DNA of 64,000 nt. It comes from an uncultured Oscillospiraceae bacterium (GTDB lineage Bacteria > Bacillota > Clostridia > Oscillospirales > Oscillospiraceae). Position 1 is the first letter of the stretch. Each line of letters starts with the position of its first letter. This document shows, in pieces, positions 18,780 through 26,879 of the stretch. The notes under the pieces were generated by a model that saw only the letters and a list, made by a program, of their open reading frames with translations, searched no databases and was not told the DNA's origin. The stretch covers positions 1 to 64,000 of the forward strand of contig CALWVS010000002.1 in the NCBI GenBank assembly GCA_944385095.1. Reading direction: 5' to 3'. A program made the translations under genes and the position numbers.

Positions 18780-19367
18780 TTAGACTGTTGGTTCCTCTTC
18801 CAAAAAATAGCTGGCTTCCATATCTGCGGTGGCAAGAGCAAAGGCGAGGGGATACTTTTGGAATGCCTGACCTACTGTACGGTTATCCTCTGTACCGGAA
18901 AAACCCATGTGCCAACGAATTGCCATTGCTTCTTCACGGGAGAGACGGATGAATCCATTGACAATATAAACTGATTTTTCCCCATGTCCATAGGGAAGGG
19001 GGTCATCAAACTGGTAAGTGGGAACAGAGTGCCAAGTTCCATTGGCATCTTTCACATTTCGCGTGCTGGGCTTATAACAGCCCACCTTACATACATCATG
19101 TAGTAGGGCCACAATTGCTACAGATTCTTCACTGTATTCTAGTCCGTATAGTTCCTGTACCCGTTCACGCTGTAAATAGTCCACCAGACAGTGGTACACA
19201 TTTAGGCTATGTTCGCATAGCCCTCCTTCATAGGCGCAGTGATACCGAGCAGATGCTGGGGCGGTGAAAAAATCACTTTTGTTTTCCAAATAATTAAGCA
19301 GTGCATCTGCACCGGGACGGGTGATTTTATCCTTAAAAATCTCGATAAATTCTTCTCGAAAGGACAT
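18780..19367 (-). CDS. HD-domain hydrolase
   Basis: This metal-dependent phosphohydrolase of the HD superfamily has about 195 residues. Putative ligands are His in CEHSLNV near residue 51, HD in ALLHDVCK near 89, His in PYGHGEKS near 126, His in RWHMG and Asp in TADMEAS near the C-terminus. The layout resembles the HD half of the exoribonuclease YhaM, without its OB domain, and phage-type HD proteins; the substrate is unknown. ATG 19367 is preferred over 19373 because AGGAGG lies seven bases upstream. The gene overlaps the end of the HAD gene region, so the two are likely co-translated. Confidence 0.8.
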   Translation of the reverse strand: MSFREEFIEIFKDKITRPGADALLNYLENKSDFFTAPASARYHCAYEGGLCEHSLNVYHCLVDYLQRERVQELYGLEYSEESVAIVALLHDVCKVGCYKPSTRNVKDANGTWHSVPTYQFDDPLPYGHGEKSVYIVNGFIRLSREEAMAIRWHMGFSGTEDNRTVGQAFQKYPLAFALATADMEASYFLEEEPTV

Positions 19368-19369
19368 TG

Positions 19370-20200
19370 TCATTCCTCCTGCTTTTTAGAATAAAGAGGG
19401 TCCAGATAATCCAAAATATCCCCAATCACACCCTCATTGCAGTGACACAGAAGATGGGCACCAAAGTCTTTCACTTCCTGAGCACAGTTGGATGGTGCAA
19501 AGGGAATGGCAGAGAGGGCAAGCATGGGAATATCATTTTGATTGTCTCCCACACAGTAGACATGGTCAGGGGCAATGTGATAATGCTCCATCAATAGAGA
19601 CACCATTCCCCCTTTGTTGCAGCCATAATGGGTAATTTCCAAATAATATCGGTTAGAAAAAATTGCTTCATATCGATTAGGACAGCGTTTTTTTAACCAG
19701 TCACGAGCCTGTAAAAGCACATCATATTCCTGTTGTACAATGGTTTTGGACCAAGGGCGGGGCATTTCTGAAATGGGGCATATGGTGTAGCTGGTGCCAA
19801 CCTTTTTCATGTGACCATCTGTAATCTCGTTTGGTCTGTAAACATAAATATGTTCCTCATGATACACCTCTAATCCAAGAGAGGGAAAGGTATCCATCAA
19901 TGCTTGCATGTCTTCAGGAGCATGTTCATCCAGTATGGTTTCAATCCAAGGTTCCTGATTCTGAAAATCATAAATTCCAGAGCCATTGGCTAAGATGACG
20001 GGGGCGTTGATGGGAGCCAGATGAACATAGGGAGCAAATGTGCGGTAGGCACGTCCCGTTGCAACAGTAAAAAGTCCACCCTCATCAATATAATAGCGTA
20101 ATGCCTCTAAATTTCGGGGTGGAATGCGGCAATTCCAGTCATATAATGTGTCATCAAAATCGCTGACCAACAGAACCCCATCAAATTTCCCCAATTCCAT
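19370..20200 (-). CDS. HAD-superfamily hydrolase (Cof type, subfamily IIB)
   Basis: This is a cytosolic phosphatase. Motif I DFDDTLYD (near residue 14) carries the nucleophilic and acid Asp; motif II is TVATGR near 46; motif IV is YCVGDNQNDIPML near 216. The cap between them is of the alpha/beta IIB type found in Cof and sugar-phosphatases. The length of about 276 residues is normal. ATG 20200 is chosen; a GTG directly before it is possible. The stop codon overlaps the first possible start of the HD-domain gene. The physiological substrate is not predictable. Confidence 0.88.
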   Translation of the reverse strand: MELGKFDGVLLVSDFDDTLYDWNCRIPPRNLEALRYYIDEGGLFTVATGRAYRTFAPYVHLAPINAPVILANGSGIYDFQNQEPWIETILDEHAPEDMQALMDTFPSLGLEVYHEEHIYVYRPNEITDGHMKKVGTSYTICPISEMPRPWSKTIVQQEYDVLLQARDWLKKRCPNRYEAIFSNRYYLEITHYGCNKGGMVSLLMEHYHIAPDHVYCVGDNQNDIPMLALSAIPFAPSNCAQEVKDFGAHLLCHCNEGVIGDILDYLDPLYSKKQEE

Positions 20201-20269
20201 CACCTCACAGATTCTTTCTCTTAGTATGCCTCATATTGTATCGTAGTTTGAAAAGTTCTGTCAAGAAAA

Positions 20270-20306
20270 GAAAAAAGGTCCCGGGCATACTGCCGAGACC
20301 TTTTTA
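20270..20306 (-). terminator. Rho-independent terminator of secG
   Basis: Minus-strand hairpin AAAAAGGTC...GACC followed by TTTTTTC, directly after the secG stop. Confidence 0.85.
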
Positions 20307-20537
20307 TCAAATCAGATACAGAGCCAATGTGAGCAACATAAACAGAATGGCAACCCACTTTGTCATTTTTGCCAACTTAGAGTCCCAAGTCTTTGCCTTG
20401 TTCTTAGACAGGAAAGTATCCATGCCACCAGCAATGGCACCAGACAGACCTGCACTCTTACCAGACTGGAGCATAACAATAGCAACCAAAAGAACACAGA
20501 CAATTACCTGAACCACAGTTAAGATCAATTTCAGCAC
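20307..20537 (-). CDS. secG: Preprotein translocase subunit SecG
   Basis: SecG is a small accessory membrane subunit of the SecYEG channel. The 76-residue protein has two transmembrane helices (about residues 2-23 and 53-75) joined by the conserved loop LQSGKSAGLSGAIAGG, which identifies SecG. The start is GTG with AAAGGGG upstream. The secY gene lies 16 kb away in the ribosomal protein cluster. Confidence 0.95.
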   Translation of the reverse strand: MLKLILTVVQVIVCVLLVAIVMLQSGKSAGLSGAIAGGMDTFLSKNKAKTWDSKLAKMTKWVAILFMLLTLALYLI

Positions 20538-20657
20538 TGTTTTTCGCCCCTTTCAAACCCTGTAGCACAGGGTTAAAATCCAATCAAAGCAACCGATTTT
20601 ACAGAATGCGCCAACTATCATAGCATATTACACGGAAAAAGGCAAGAGAAATCTCCA

Positions 20658-21035
20658 TCAGAGTTGGGCAATCACTTCAATTTCTACCAATACATCTTTG
20701 GGAAGACGGGCAACCTGTACAGCAGAACGAGCGGGATAGGGAGCCTGGAAGAACTGGGCATAGACCTCGTTCATAGCAGCAAAGTGCTCCATATCACTTA
20801 AAAATACAGTGGTTTTCACCACAGCCCCCATATTGGTGCCAGCCTCATTTAAAATTGCTTTGATGTTGTTGAGAGCCTGACGGGTTTGTTCCTGAATTCC
20901 CCCTTCTACCACAATGCCGGTGGCAGGATCAAGGGGGATTTGACCAGAGGTGTAGAGCATAGAACCAATTTGAACTGCTTGAGAATAAGGTCCAATGGCA
21001 GCAGGTGCATTGTCAGTATGAATGATTTGTTTCAT
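20658..21035 (-). CDS. ridA: RidA-family enamine/imine deaminase
   Basis: RidA proteins hydrolyse reactive 2-aminoacrylate and related enamines released by PLP enzymes. The 125 residues match the family (YjgF/YER057c/UK114) throughout: [15 protein letters not shown] near residue 9, [11 protein letters not shown] near 31 and the C-terminal [19 protein letters not shown], whose Arg binds the substrate carboxylate. It is divergent from nrdD. Confidence 0.94.
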   Translation of the reverse strand: MKQIIHTDNAPAAIGPYSQAVQIGSMLYTSGQIPLDPATGIVVEGGIQEQTRQALNNIKAILNEAGTNMGAVVKTTVFLSDMEHFAAMNEVYAQFFQAPYPARSAVQVARLPKDVLVEIEVIAQL

Positions 21036-21117
21036 GAAAGAAAACCCCTCTCACATTTTTGTAATCGATTGTATCACACAAGCTTATGATACGTCAATGG
21101 AATATATTTACCCAAGG

Positions 21118-21188
21118 AAACTATATATTGTGTCGTTTATAAAATAAAACAACAATATATTGAACATACAGAGAAAGCGTGTTATAGT
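21118..21188 (+). promoter_or_regulatory. nrdD promoter with tandem NrdR boxes
   Basis: Two NrdR-type boxes are present. The first, AAACTATATATTGTGT (21118-21133), matches 15 of 16 consensus bases. The second has the perfect core CAATATATTG (21153-21162). Their cores are 32 bp apart, three helical turns, the classic NrdR arrangement. The second box overlaps the -35 TTGAAC (21160-21165), which is 17 bp from the -10 TATAGT (21183-21188). Repression by ATP/dATP-sensing NrdR is strongly implied; nrdR itself is not in the window. Confidence 0.88.
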
Positions 21189-21263
21189 GATTACACAAAG
21201 TACGAGATAAGAATAGACCTTTTCACTGGTCTTGTCAATCTATGGAGAAAGAGGGAATTGGTT

Positions 21264-23390
21264 GTGAGTCAGAATAAAAAGAATCATTTGACCCAAATAG
21301 ATTATCGAGATGTTGTGGATAATTACCTTCAAATTCACGATTGGCGGGTGAAAGAAAATTCCACTGTGACCTATTCTGTAGGAGGTTTGATTTTGTCCAA
21401 TTCTGGTGCCATGACTGCCAACTACTGGTTGAGCGAAGTATATGACCAAGAAGTGGCAGAAGCCCATAGAAATGCAGAAATTCATCTGCATGATTTATCC
21501 ATGCTCACAGGCTATTGTGCAGGATGGTCACTAAAACAGCTGATTCAGGAGGGTTTAGGAGGAGTACCAGGGAAAATTACTTCTGCACCAGCAAACCATC
21601 TCTCTACCTTGTGTAACCAGATGGTCAATTTTTTGGGGATTATGCAGAATGAGTGGGCAGGAGCACAGGCGTTTTCCTCTTTTGATACCTATTTAGCCCC
21701 ATTTGTGCGTGTAGACCATTTGAGTTATAAGGAAGTCAAACAATGTATCCAATCTTTTGTATATGGGGTAAATACCCCAAGCCGTTGGGGAACACAGGCT
21801 CCCTTTTCTAATATTACCCTGGATTGGACTGTGCCAAAGGATTTGGCAGACGTTCCAGCCATTGTGGGTGGTAAGGAAATGGAATTTACTTATGGCGACT
21901 GCAAACAGGAGATGGACCTCATCAATAAGGCATTTATTGAAATTATGATAGAAGGAGATGCCAATGGCAGAGGATTTCAATATCCCATCCCGACCTATTC
22001 CATTACACGAGATTTCGACTGGTCAGAGACAGAAAACAACAAATTACTGTTTGAAATGACTGCAAAATATGGTACCCCTTACTTTTCCAACTATATCAAT
22101 TCCGATATGGAACCATCTGATGTGCGCTCTATGTGCTGTCGTTTGCGTCTGGATTTACGGGAGCTGAGAAAGAAATCAGGTGGATTTTTTGGGGCAGGGG
22201 AGTCCACTGGTTCTGTGGGGGTTGTCACCATCAATTTGCCCAGAATTGCCTATCTGGCAGCAGATGAACAGGATTTTTATAAGCGATTAGACCATTTGAT
22301 GGATCTTGCAGCCCGTTCTCTGAAAACGAAAAGAACATTTATTACAAAGTGTATGGAAGATGGACTATATCCCTATACTAAACGGTATTTGGGGACATTT
22401 GATAACCATTTTTCTACCATTGGACTCATTGGAATGAATGAAGTGGGGCTGAATGCCAACTGGTTGAGGGCAGATTTGACCCATGAGAGTACACAAAAAT
22501 TTGCCCAAGAAGTGTTGGACCACATGCGGGAACGGCTCAGTGACTATCAGGAGCAGTATGGGGACCTCTATAATTTGGAGGCTACTCCAGCAGAGTCTAC
22601 AACCTACCGATTTGCAAAACATGATAAAGCACAATTTCCTGATATTATCACAGCAAATGAGTATGGAACCCCATATTACACCAATTCTTCTCATCTGCCT
22701 GTGGGATATACAGAAGATATTTTCTCTGCATTGGATGTACAGGATGCCCTGCAAACAAGATATACCTCTGGCACTGTGTTTCATGCCTTTTTGGGGGAGA
22801 AACTGCCAGACTGGAAGGCGGCAGCCAATTTGGTACATAAAATTGCGGAACATTACAAATTGCCCTACTATACCATATCGCCCACCTATTCTGTTTGTAG
22901 TGAGCATGGTTATCTGGAAGGGGAACAGGCTGTCTGCCCTATTTGTGGGCAGAAGGCAGAGGTTTACAGTCGCATTACAGGTTACTATCGTCCTGTGCAG
23001 AACTGGAATGATGGAAAGGTGCAGGAGTTTAAAGACCGTAAGGTGTACCATATTGAATCTCAGACCGTCCAAACAATTGATGAAACAGCGAATACAGAGA
23101 CAATGGGGGCAAAAGAGAAGCAAAATGCGGATGTGTCTGTGGACAAGTTGGTGCTTGTTACCACACGCACCTGTCCAAACTGCCGTCAAGTGGAGGCACT
23201 ACTGCAAAAACAGGGAATTTTGTATGAGAAAATGCTGGCAGAGGAGCACCCTAAACTGATGGAGGAGTATGGGGTGAGACAGGCTCCTACCCTTCTCATA
23301 GAGGAGGAGACTTCCAAGCCGAAGTTGATTGCAGGAGTAGGACCAATTCAACGATTTATGAAAGAATATCAGGTAAGAAAAGTCTGTTGA
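21264..23390 (+). CDS. nrdD: Class III anaerobic ribonucleoside-triphosphate reductase with C-terminal glutaredoxin-like domain
   Basis: This oxygen-sensitive glycyl-radical enzyme reduces ribonucleotides to deoxyribonucleotides. The catalytic barrel occupies about residues 1-560. A zinc-site CPIC lies near 560 and the glycyl radical loop RITGYYRPV has its radical Gly at about 573. A linker of roughly 45 residues then joins a redoxin domain (about 625-708) with TTRTCPNCRQVEALL, active-site Cys637/Cys640, and a cis-Pro in VRQAPTLL. The fusion suggests a dithiol-dependent rather than formate-dependent enzyme (inference). GTG 21264 is chosen because AGAGGGA is eight bases upstream; TTG 21258 is too close to it. 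NrdR boxes govern the promoter; the activase lies at 98-796. Confidence 0.95.
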   Translation: MSQNKKNHLTQIDYRDVVDNYLQIHDWRVKENSTVTYSVGGLILSNSGAMTANYWLSEVYDQEVAEAHRNAEIHLHDLSMLTGYCAGWSLKQLIQEGLGGVPGKITSAPANHLSTLCNQMVNFLGIMQNEWAGAQAFSSFDTYLAPFVRVDHLSYKEVKQCIQSFVYGVNTPSRWGTQAPFSNITLDWTVPKDLADVPAIVGGKEMEFTYGDCKQEMDLINKAFIEIMIEGDANGRGFQYPIPTYSITRDFDWSETENNKLLFEMTAKYGTPYFSNYINSDMEPSDVRSMCCRLRLDLRELRKKSGGFFGAGESTGSVGVVTINLPRIAYLAADEQDFYKRLDHLMDLAARSLKTKRTFITKCMEDGLYPYTKRYLGTFDNHFSTIGLIGMNEVGLNANWLRADLTHESTQKFAQEVLDHMRERLSDYQEQYGDLYNLEATPAESTTYRFAKHDKAQFPDIITANEYGTPYYTNSSHLPVGYTEDIFSALDVQDALQTRYTSGTVFHAFLGEKLPDWKAAANLVHKIAEHYKLPYYTISPTYSVCSEHGYLEGEQAVCPICGQKAEVYSRITGYYRPVQNWNDGKVQEFKDRKVYHIESQTVQTIDETANTETMGAKEKQNADVSVDKLVLVTTRTCPNCRQVEALLQKQGILYEKMLAEEHPKLMEEYGVRQAPTLLIEEETSKPKLIAGVGPIQRFMKEYQVRKVC

Positions 23391-23392
23391 CA

Positions 23393-23436
23393 AATAACGC
23401 TGTTTTCTGATAGTCTCAGAAAACAGCGTTATTTTA
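23393..23436 (+). terminator. Rho-independent terminator after nrdD
   Basis: Long perfect stem AATAACGCTGTTTTCTGA/TCAGAAAACAGCGTTATT with a 5-nt loop, then TTATCC. Confidence 0.82.
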
Positions 23437-23498
23437 TCCACAAATTCGCATGGAATTGTGGAAAGTTTTTGAGCAAATGAAAAAGGAGTATCTGGTGC

Positions 23499-24452
23499 AT
23501 GGAGTATTATTTTGCCCCCATGGAGGGGGTCACAGGTTCAGAATTTCGTAGAGTACACCACAAGTATTTCCCGGGAGTAGATGCCTATTATATGCCATTT
23601 ATCTCGCCCACACAGGACCATGTGTTTACACAGAGAGAGCTGAGAAATATATTGCCAGAAAATAATCAAGGATTTCGAGCAGTTCCACAGCTTCTGACAA
23701 AAAATGCAGAGGATTTTCTGTGGGCAGCCAGAGAACTGGCAGCTATGGGTTATGATGAAATCAATTTTAATCTGGGGTGTCCATCTGCAACGGTAACTTC
23801 CAAAGGAAAGGGCGCAGGGCTGTTATCCAATCCAGAGTTTTTGCATCAATTATTGGGGGAAATTTATGAAAAAACTCCTGTGAAAATATCCATTAAAACA
23901 AGATTGGGTATGGAACAGCCAGAGGAATTTGAAAGGTTGTTAGATGTGTTCCAAAACTACCCCGTTTCTCTGCTGATTATTCACCCCAGAGTGCGGCAGG
24001 ATTTTTATCAGCACCCCATTCGCATGGAATCTTTTGAAAAAGCGGTGCAGAAATATCATGGAGCAATTTGTTTTAATGGTGGATTGAAAACAGTAGAGAA
24101 CTGTGTGACTTTGGAGAAACAATATCCTCAAATTCAGTCTATCATGATTGGACAAGGACTGCTGTCAAATCCAGCACTGATACAACAGATGAAAGGGTTA
24201 GGAGAATTGGAAAAAGAACGTCTGATGGCATTTCATGACACCCTGTTTCAGACTTACTTGGAAGCGTTTAAAAGTGAACGCAATACGGTATTCCATATGA
24301 AAGAACTGTGGAGTTACCTTATGGACTTATTTGAAGGGGCAGAAAAACCGTGGAAAAAAATTCGGAAAGCGGCGGACAGAGCAGGGTATGAAAGTGGAGT
24401 TCAGGACATGTTTGCTTTGCCACTTAAAATAGGGAAAGAAAGTCACAATTAA
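23499..24452 (+). CDS. dus: tRNA-dihydrouridine synthase
   Basis: This FMN- and NADPH-dependent enzyme reduces uridine to dihydrouridine in tRNA D-loops. The 317-residue TIM barrel begins FAPMEGVTG, the FMN-binding N-terminus. The catalytic Cys is in NFNLGCPSATVTSKGKGAGL near residue 97. IKTRLGM and HPRVRQDFY (near 166) are further family blocks. AAAAAGGAG lies about ten bases before the ATG. It is a stand-alone unit behind the nrdD terminator. The Dus subtype and target positions are not determined. Confidence 0.94.
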   Translation: MEYYFAPMEGVTGSEFRRVHHKYFPGVDAYYMPFISPTQDHVFTQRELRNILPENNQGFRAVPQLLTKNAEDFLWAARELAAMGYDEINFNLGCPSATVTSKGKGAGLLSNPEFLHQLLGEIYEKTPVKISIKTRLGMEQPEEFERLLDVFQNYPVSLLIIHPRVRQDFYQHPIRMESFEKAVQKYHGAICFNGGLKTVENCVTLEKQYPQIQSIMIGQGLLSNPALIQQMKGLGELEKERLMAFHDTLFQTYLEAFKSERNTVFHMKELWSYLMDLFEGAEKPWKKIRKAADRAGYESGVQDMFALPLKIGKESHN

Positions 24453-24482
24453 ACGAAACGGAGAGGAGCTATTGTAGGTACT

Positions 24483-25118
24483 ATGAAGATTTTATTTTGT
24501 AAAGTTTCCAGTATGAAATATTACAAAGGAGCCTGTAAACAGGATATTCCATCATATGGAGGAAAATTTGTAGAGCAAAACGGATATGGATATGAGGAGT
24601 TTAATTTTCTGCCTATACAGTTAGAAAATAGACAGGAACCAGAATGTTTTGGATTTGTGGAGCCAAAATCCCATCGAGGGGTTAGAAATACACTACATAT
24701 TGAAAAGATACAGGGCTGTACAGCACTGAGTAAAGAGCCATATGTAGATGATGTATTGGTTATTTGGTGCGCCAAAGGAGAACGAGGTACGACCACGGTT
24801 GTTGGATGGTATCAACATGCAACAGTATGGCGCAATCTTCGAGAAAGAACAGTTGTGATGGACAATGGAACAGAGAAAAAAAGGGAGTATAATGTATGTG
24901 CATTGGCACGTGACTGCGTTCTTTTGCCATATGGTGAACGTAATCGACATATATGGTCTGTTCCAGCTGCAAGTTATACAAAATCCTGTGGATTTGGGCA
25001 ATCTATGGTATGGTATCCCACAGAGCCAGAGGCACAGAATTTTTTGACTGGGCTGTTGCACTATATTGAACAATATAATGGCGAGAACTGGCTGGAACAA
25101 TATCCTGAGAAAAGATAG
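24483..25118 (+). CDS. Uncharacterised protein, possibly a PUA/EVE-like modified-base reader
   Basis: The 211-residue soluble protein contains VVGWYQHATVWRN (residues 106-118) preceded by VLVIWCAKGE. I associate this pattern loosely with N-terminal domains of some HNH or restriction-type endonucleases and with EVE/PUA-like folds; no nuclease motif is visible here, so the link is tentative. An aromatic-rich N-terminus (MKYYKGACKQD, GYGYEEFNFLPI) and two further Trp-containing segments are seen. It follows dus after 30 bp on the same strand. The ribosome binding site is weak (AGGT five bases before ATG). No function is assigned. Confidence 0.65.
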   Translation: MKILFCKVSSMKYYKGACKQDIPSYGGKFVEQNGYGYEEFNFLPIQLENRQEPECFGFVEPKSHRGVRNTLHIEKIQGCTALSKEPYVDDVLVIWCAKGERGTTTVVGWYQHATVWRNLRERTVVMDNGTEKKREYNVCALARDCVLLPYGERNRHIWSVPAASYTKSCGFGQSMVWYPTEPEAQNFLTGLLHYIEQYNGENWLEQYPEKR

Positions 25119-25131
25119 CAATATAAATACA

Positions 25132-25181
25132 ACAGCCTGTCTGAACATGGTTGAAAGAATCCTTGTTCAAACAGGCTGTAA
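25132..25181. terminator. Long hairpin between convergent genes
   Basis: ACAGCCTGTCTGAACA pairs with TGTTCAAACAGGCTGT with one mismatch. U-tracts are weak on both sides. It separates the unknown gene from queT and is probably a bidirectional terminator. Confidence 0.55.
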
Positions 25182-25190
25182 TTCAATAAT

Positions 25191-25733
25191 TTATGTGGGT
25201 GTGTGCAATTTTTGACCGATACGAGCCAGACGCTCAGATGGAATCATGGCACGGAATGGGGCAATACGAGGCAGAGCGGAAAGAATCACAGAACCTAAAA
25301 TATAACAGGCAAGCAGTTCACCAAAGCCCACGGTAAAGGCATTCAGAGCAAAGGAACCCCAGAATGCAGGGGTAATGCCAGTGGTCAACCAGGCGATTTC
25401 ACCACCCACAATGACAGCATTGCACAGAACTGGGGGCAGAGGAGCCAGCCAGCGGTTGGGCATACGCTCAGTCAGAATACAGGCAATCAAAGTGGCAGCG
25501 GTGCCAAATACTGCATCCAGCATAAAGGGGGAAAACAGGTTGGCAATAAAACAGCCTACCACAAGCCCAGGTGTTGCAGCAGGAAAGAGAAAGGGCAGAA
25601 CGGTAAAGGCTTCTGCCAGACGTACCTGAATGCCACCATACTGTGGAATGGGAAGTGTGACAGTCAGAACGGCATAGACTGCGGCAAGAATGGCTGCCAT
25701 GGTTAAATCTTTGGTTGTGTAACGACGCATCAT
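25191..25733 (-). CDS. queT: QueT-family ECF transporter S component (queuosine precursor uptake)
   Basis: This is the substrate-binding membrane subunit of an energy-coupling-factor transporter, expected to import preQ1/preQ0 or a related queuosine precursor. The 180-residue protein has about five hydrophobic helices and the QueT signature GGIQVRLAEAFTVLPFLFPA at about residues 33-52. The EcfA/EcfT energising module is not in the window and is probably shared from elsewhere. A structured leader immediately upstream fits preQ1 control. GGAGG precedes the start. Confidence 0.9.
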   Translation of the reverse strand: MMRRYTTKDLTMAAILAAVYAVLTVTLPIPQYGGIQVRLAEAFTVLPFLFPAATPGLVVGCFIANLFSPFMLDAVFGTAATLIACILTERMPNRWLAPLPPVLCNAVIVGGEIAWLTTGITPAFWGSFALNAFTVGFGELLACYILGSVILSALPRIAPFRAMIPSERLARIGQKLHTPT

Positions 25734-25850
25734 AAGTTTGTTTCCTCCATTTTCTTATTTAGAGAACGCCATTTCTGGCGAACGAACACAGAAAAGCAAT
25801 TCTGTGCTTGGACGAGGGTGTGGAAACTCGTCGGCAGCTATCCTACCATA
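25734..25850 (-). promoter_or_regulatory. Structured queT leader, candidate preQ1 riboswitch
   Basis: The minus-strand leader holds three successive hairpins: GACGAG/CTCGTC (25811-25832), CACAGAA/TTCTGTG (25787-25806) and CGCCA/TGGCG (25767-25780). The GGAGG ribosome binding site follows. preQ1-II (COG4708 motif) and preQ1-III riboswitches are known upstream of queT-type genes, the latter in Faecalibacterium relatives. I could not match the pseudoknot consensus by eye, so the class is open. The rest of 25851-25977 is AT-rich with no gene seen. Confidence 0.6.
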
Positions 25851-25977
25851 AAAAAATAGGAATGTCCAGAAAAAAATATGAGATGGATTAAGCGCACAAA
25901 GAAAGGGGAAAATAGACCAGAAGAAACAGACATCTCATATAAATGTAAAAAAGAGTGAAAAAAATTTGAAAAATCTC

Positions 25978-26007
25978 TTGACACACACGGCTATGTTGAT
26001 GTATGAT
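25978..26007 (+). promoter_or_regulatory. S10 operon promoter
   Basis: TTGACA (25978-25983), 18-bp spacer, TATGAT (26002-26007). Transcription should begin near 26014, leaving a 286-nt leader before rpsJ. Confidence 0.75.
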
Positions 26008-26013
26008 ACCAAA

Positions 26014-26299
26014 GTCCCTGCGTGGGGCACCTGCGATGATACGGGAGATTGCTCGAATACGAGGTAACTTCCGTGGAGTATGTCCGAGCTAGAATCGGGC
26101 GGCTGAAGGACCTGGGCACAGCGTATATCGTTGTGGTTGGGTGGGACCGGCCTGCTTGTGTGCCGGTTTCTTTCATGCCACGGAATGATACGCACGAGAA
26201 CGTGGACAGGAACTTCACCGTACGGAGCGAGGCGTCCGACAACATCGGTCGCACAGGACACAAAATCACTTCGTATGTAGTTTAAGGAGGAAACAACCA
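26014..26299 (+). promoter_or_regulatory. Long untranslated leader of the S10 operon with possible attenuator
   Basis: About 286 GC-rich nucleotides without a convincing gene. A hairpin ACCGGC/GCCGGT (26146-26167) is followed by TTCTTTC, resembling an intrinsic terminator inside the leader. Long structured leaders of ribosomal operons often bind an encoded protein such as L4 for feedback; this is inferred here from position only. Confidence 0.5.
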
Positions 26300-26614
26300 A
26301 TGGCAGCTCAGAAAGAAATGATCCGCATCCGCCTGAAGGCTTATGACCATCAGCTCATTGACCAGAGTGCGGAGAAGATCGTGGAGACCGCTAAGCGTAC
26401 AGGTGCTACTGTATCTGGTCCCATTCCCCTGCCCACCAAGAAGGAAGTCGTCACCATTCTGCGTGCTGTTCACAAGTATAAGGACAGCCGTGAGCAGTTT
26501 GAGCGTCGCACCCACAAGCGTCTGATTGACGTCATCAAGCCCTCTCCCAAGACAGTTGAGGCTCTGATGAGCTTGGAGCTTCCTGCTGGTGTAGAGATTG
26601 AGATTAAGCTGTAA
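26300..26614 (+). CDS. rpsJ: 30S ribosomal protein S10
   Basis: S10 is part of the 30S head and, as NusE, of transcription antitermination complexes. All 104 residues align with the family: [14 protein letters not shown] at the start and [13 protein letters not shown] in the loop region. It has an AAGGAGG site. It is the first gene of the S10 cluster; rpsL, fusA and tuf do not precede it. The 265-bp gap to rplC is unusual. Confidence 0.98.
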   Translation: MAAQKEMIRIRLKAYDHQLIDQSAEKIVETAKRTGATVSGPIPLPTKKEVVTILRAVHKYKDSREQFERRTHKRLIDVIKPSPKTVEALMSLELPAGVEIEIKL

Positions 26615-26879
26615 ACCCTCCCTTTGAGTCGCTGGAGCTGTGTGGGTTGTACAGGCAGAACACAGCCCGGGCGGGTGAAAGCCCTGATATCCGTGTGCTG
26701 TCAGGTACAGGATACCCAAGTGCGTCTGGTGGCTGAATGGAACACAGCAGACACTCAAAAACACAACTTTGTTTGTACCGCTGTCCATCGCGTTGATAGA
26801 GATGGACGGGTCAAGTTGACCGAGCAATACAGAATGTAACTCGCTCAACCAATAACCTATTATAGGAGGAAAATCCGAC
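26615..26879 (+). promoter_or_regulatory. Unusually long structured spacer between rpsJ and rplC
   Basis: Adjacent S10 operon genes elsewhere in this window are 1-20 bp apart, but here 265 bp lie between them. The spacer contains hairpin GTCCATC/GATGGAC (26783-26807) and other GC-rich dyads, no credible gene and no clear terminator or promoter. It may carry a feedback site for L3 or L4, or an RNA processing site (inference). Confidence 0.5.

Noticed and set aside
26049-26285. 78-residue open frame in the S10 leader
   Set aside because: No ribosome binding site, odd composition, and it runs through apparent hairpins; structured RNA is the better explanation.
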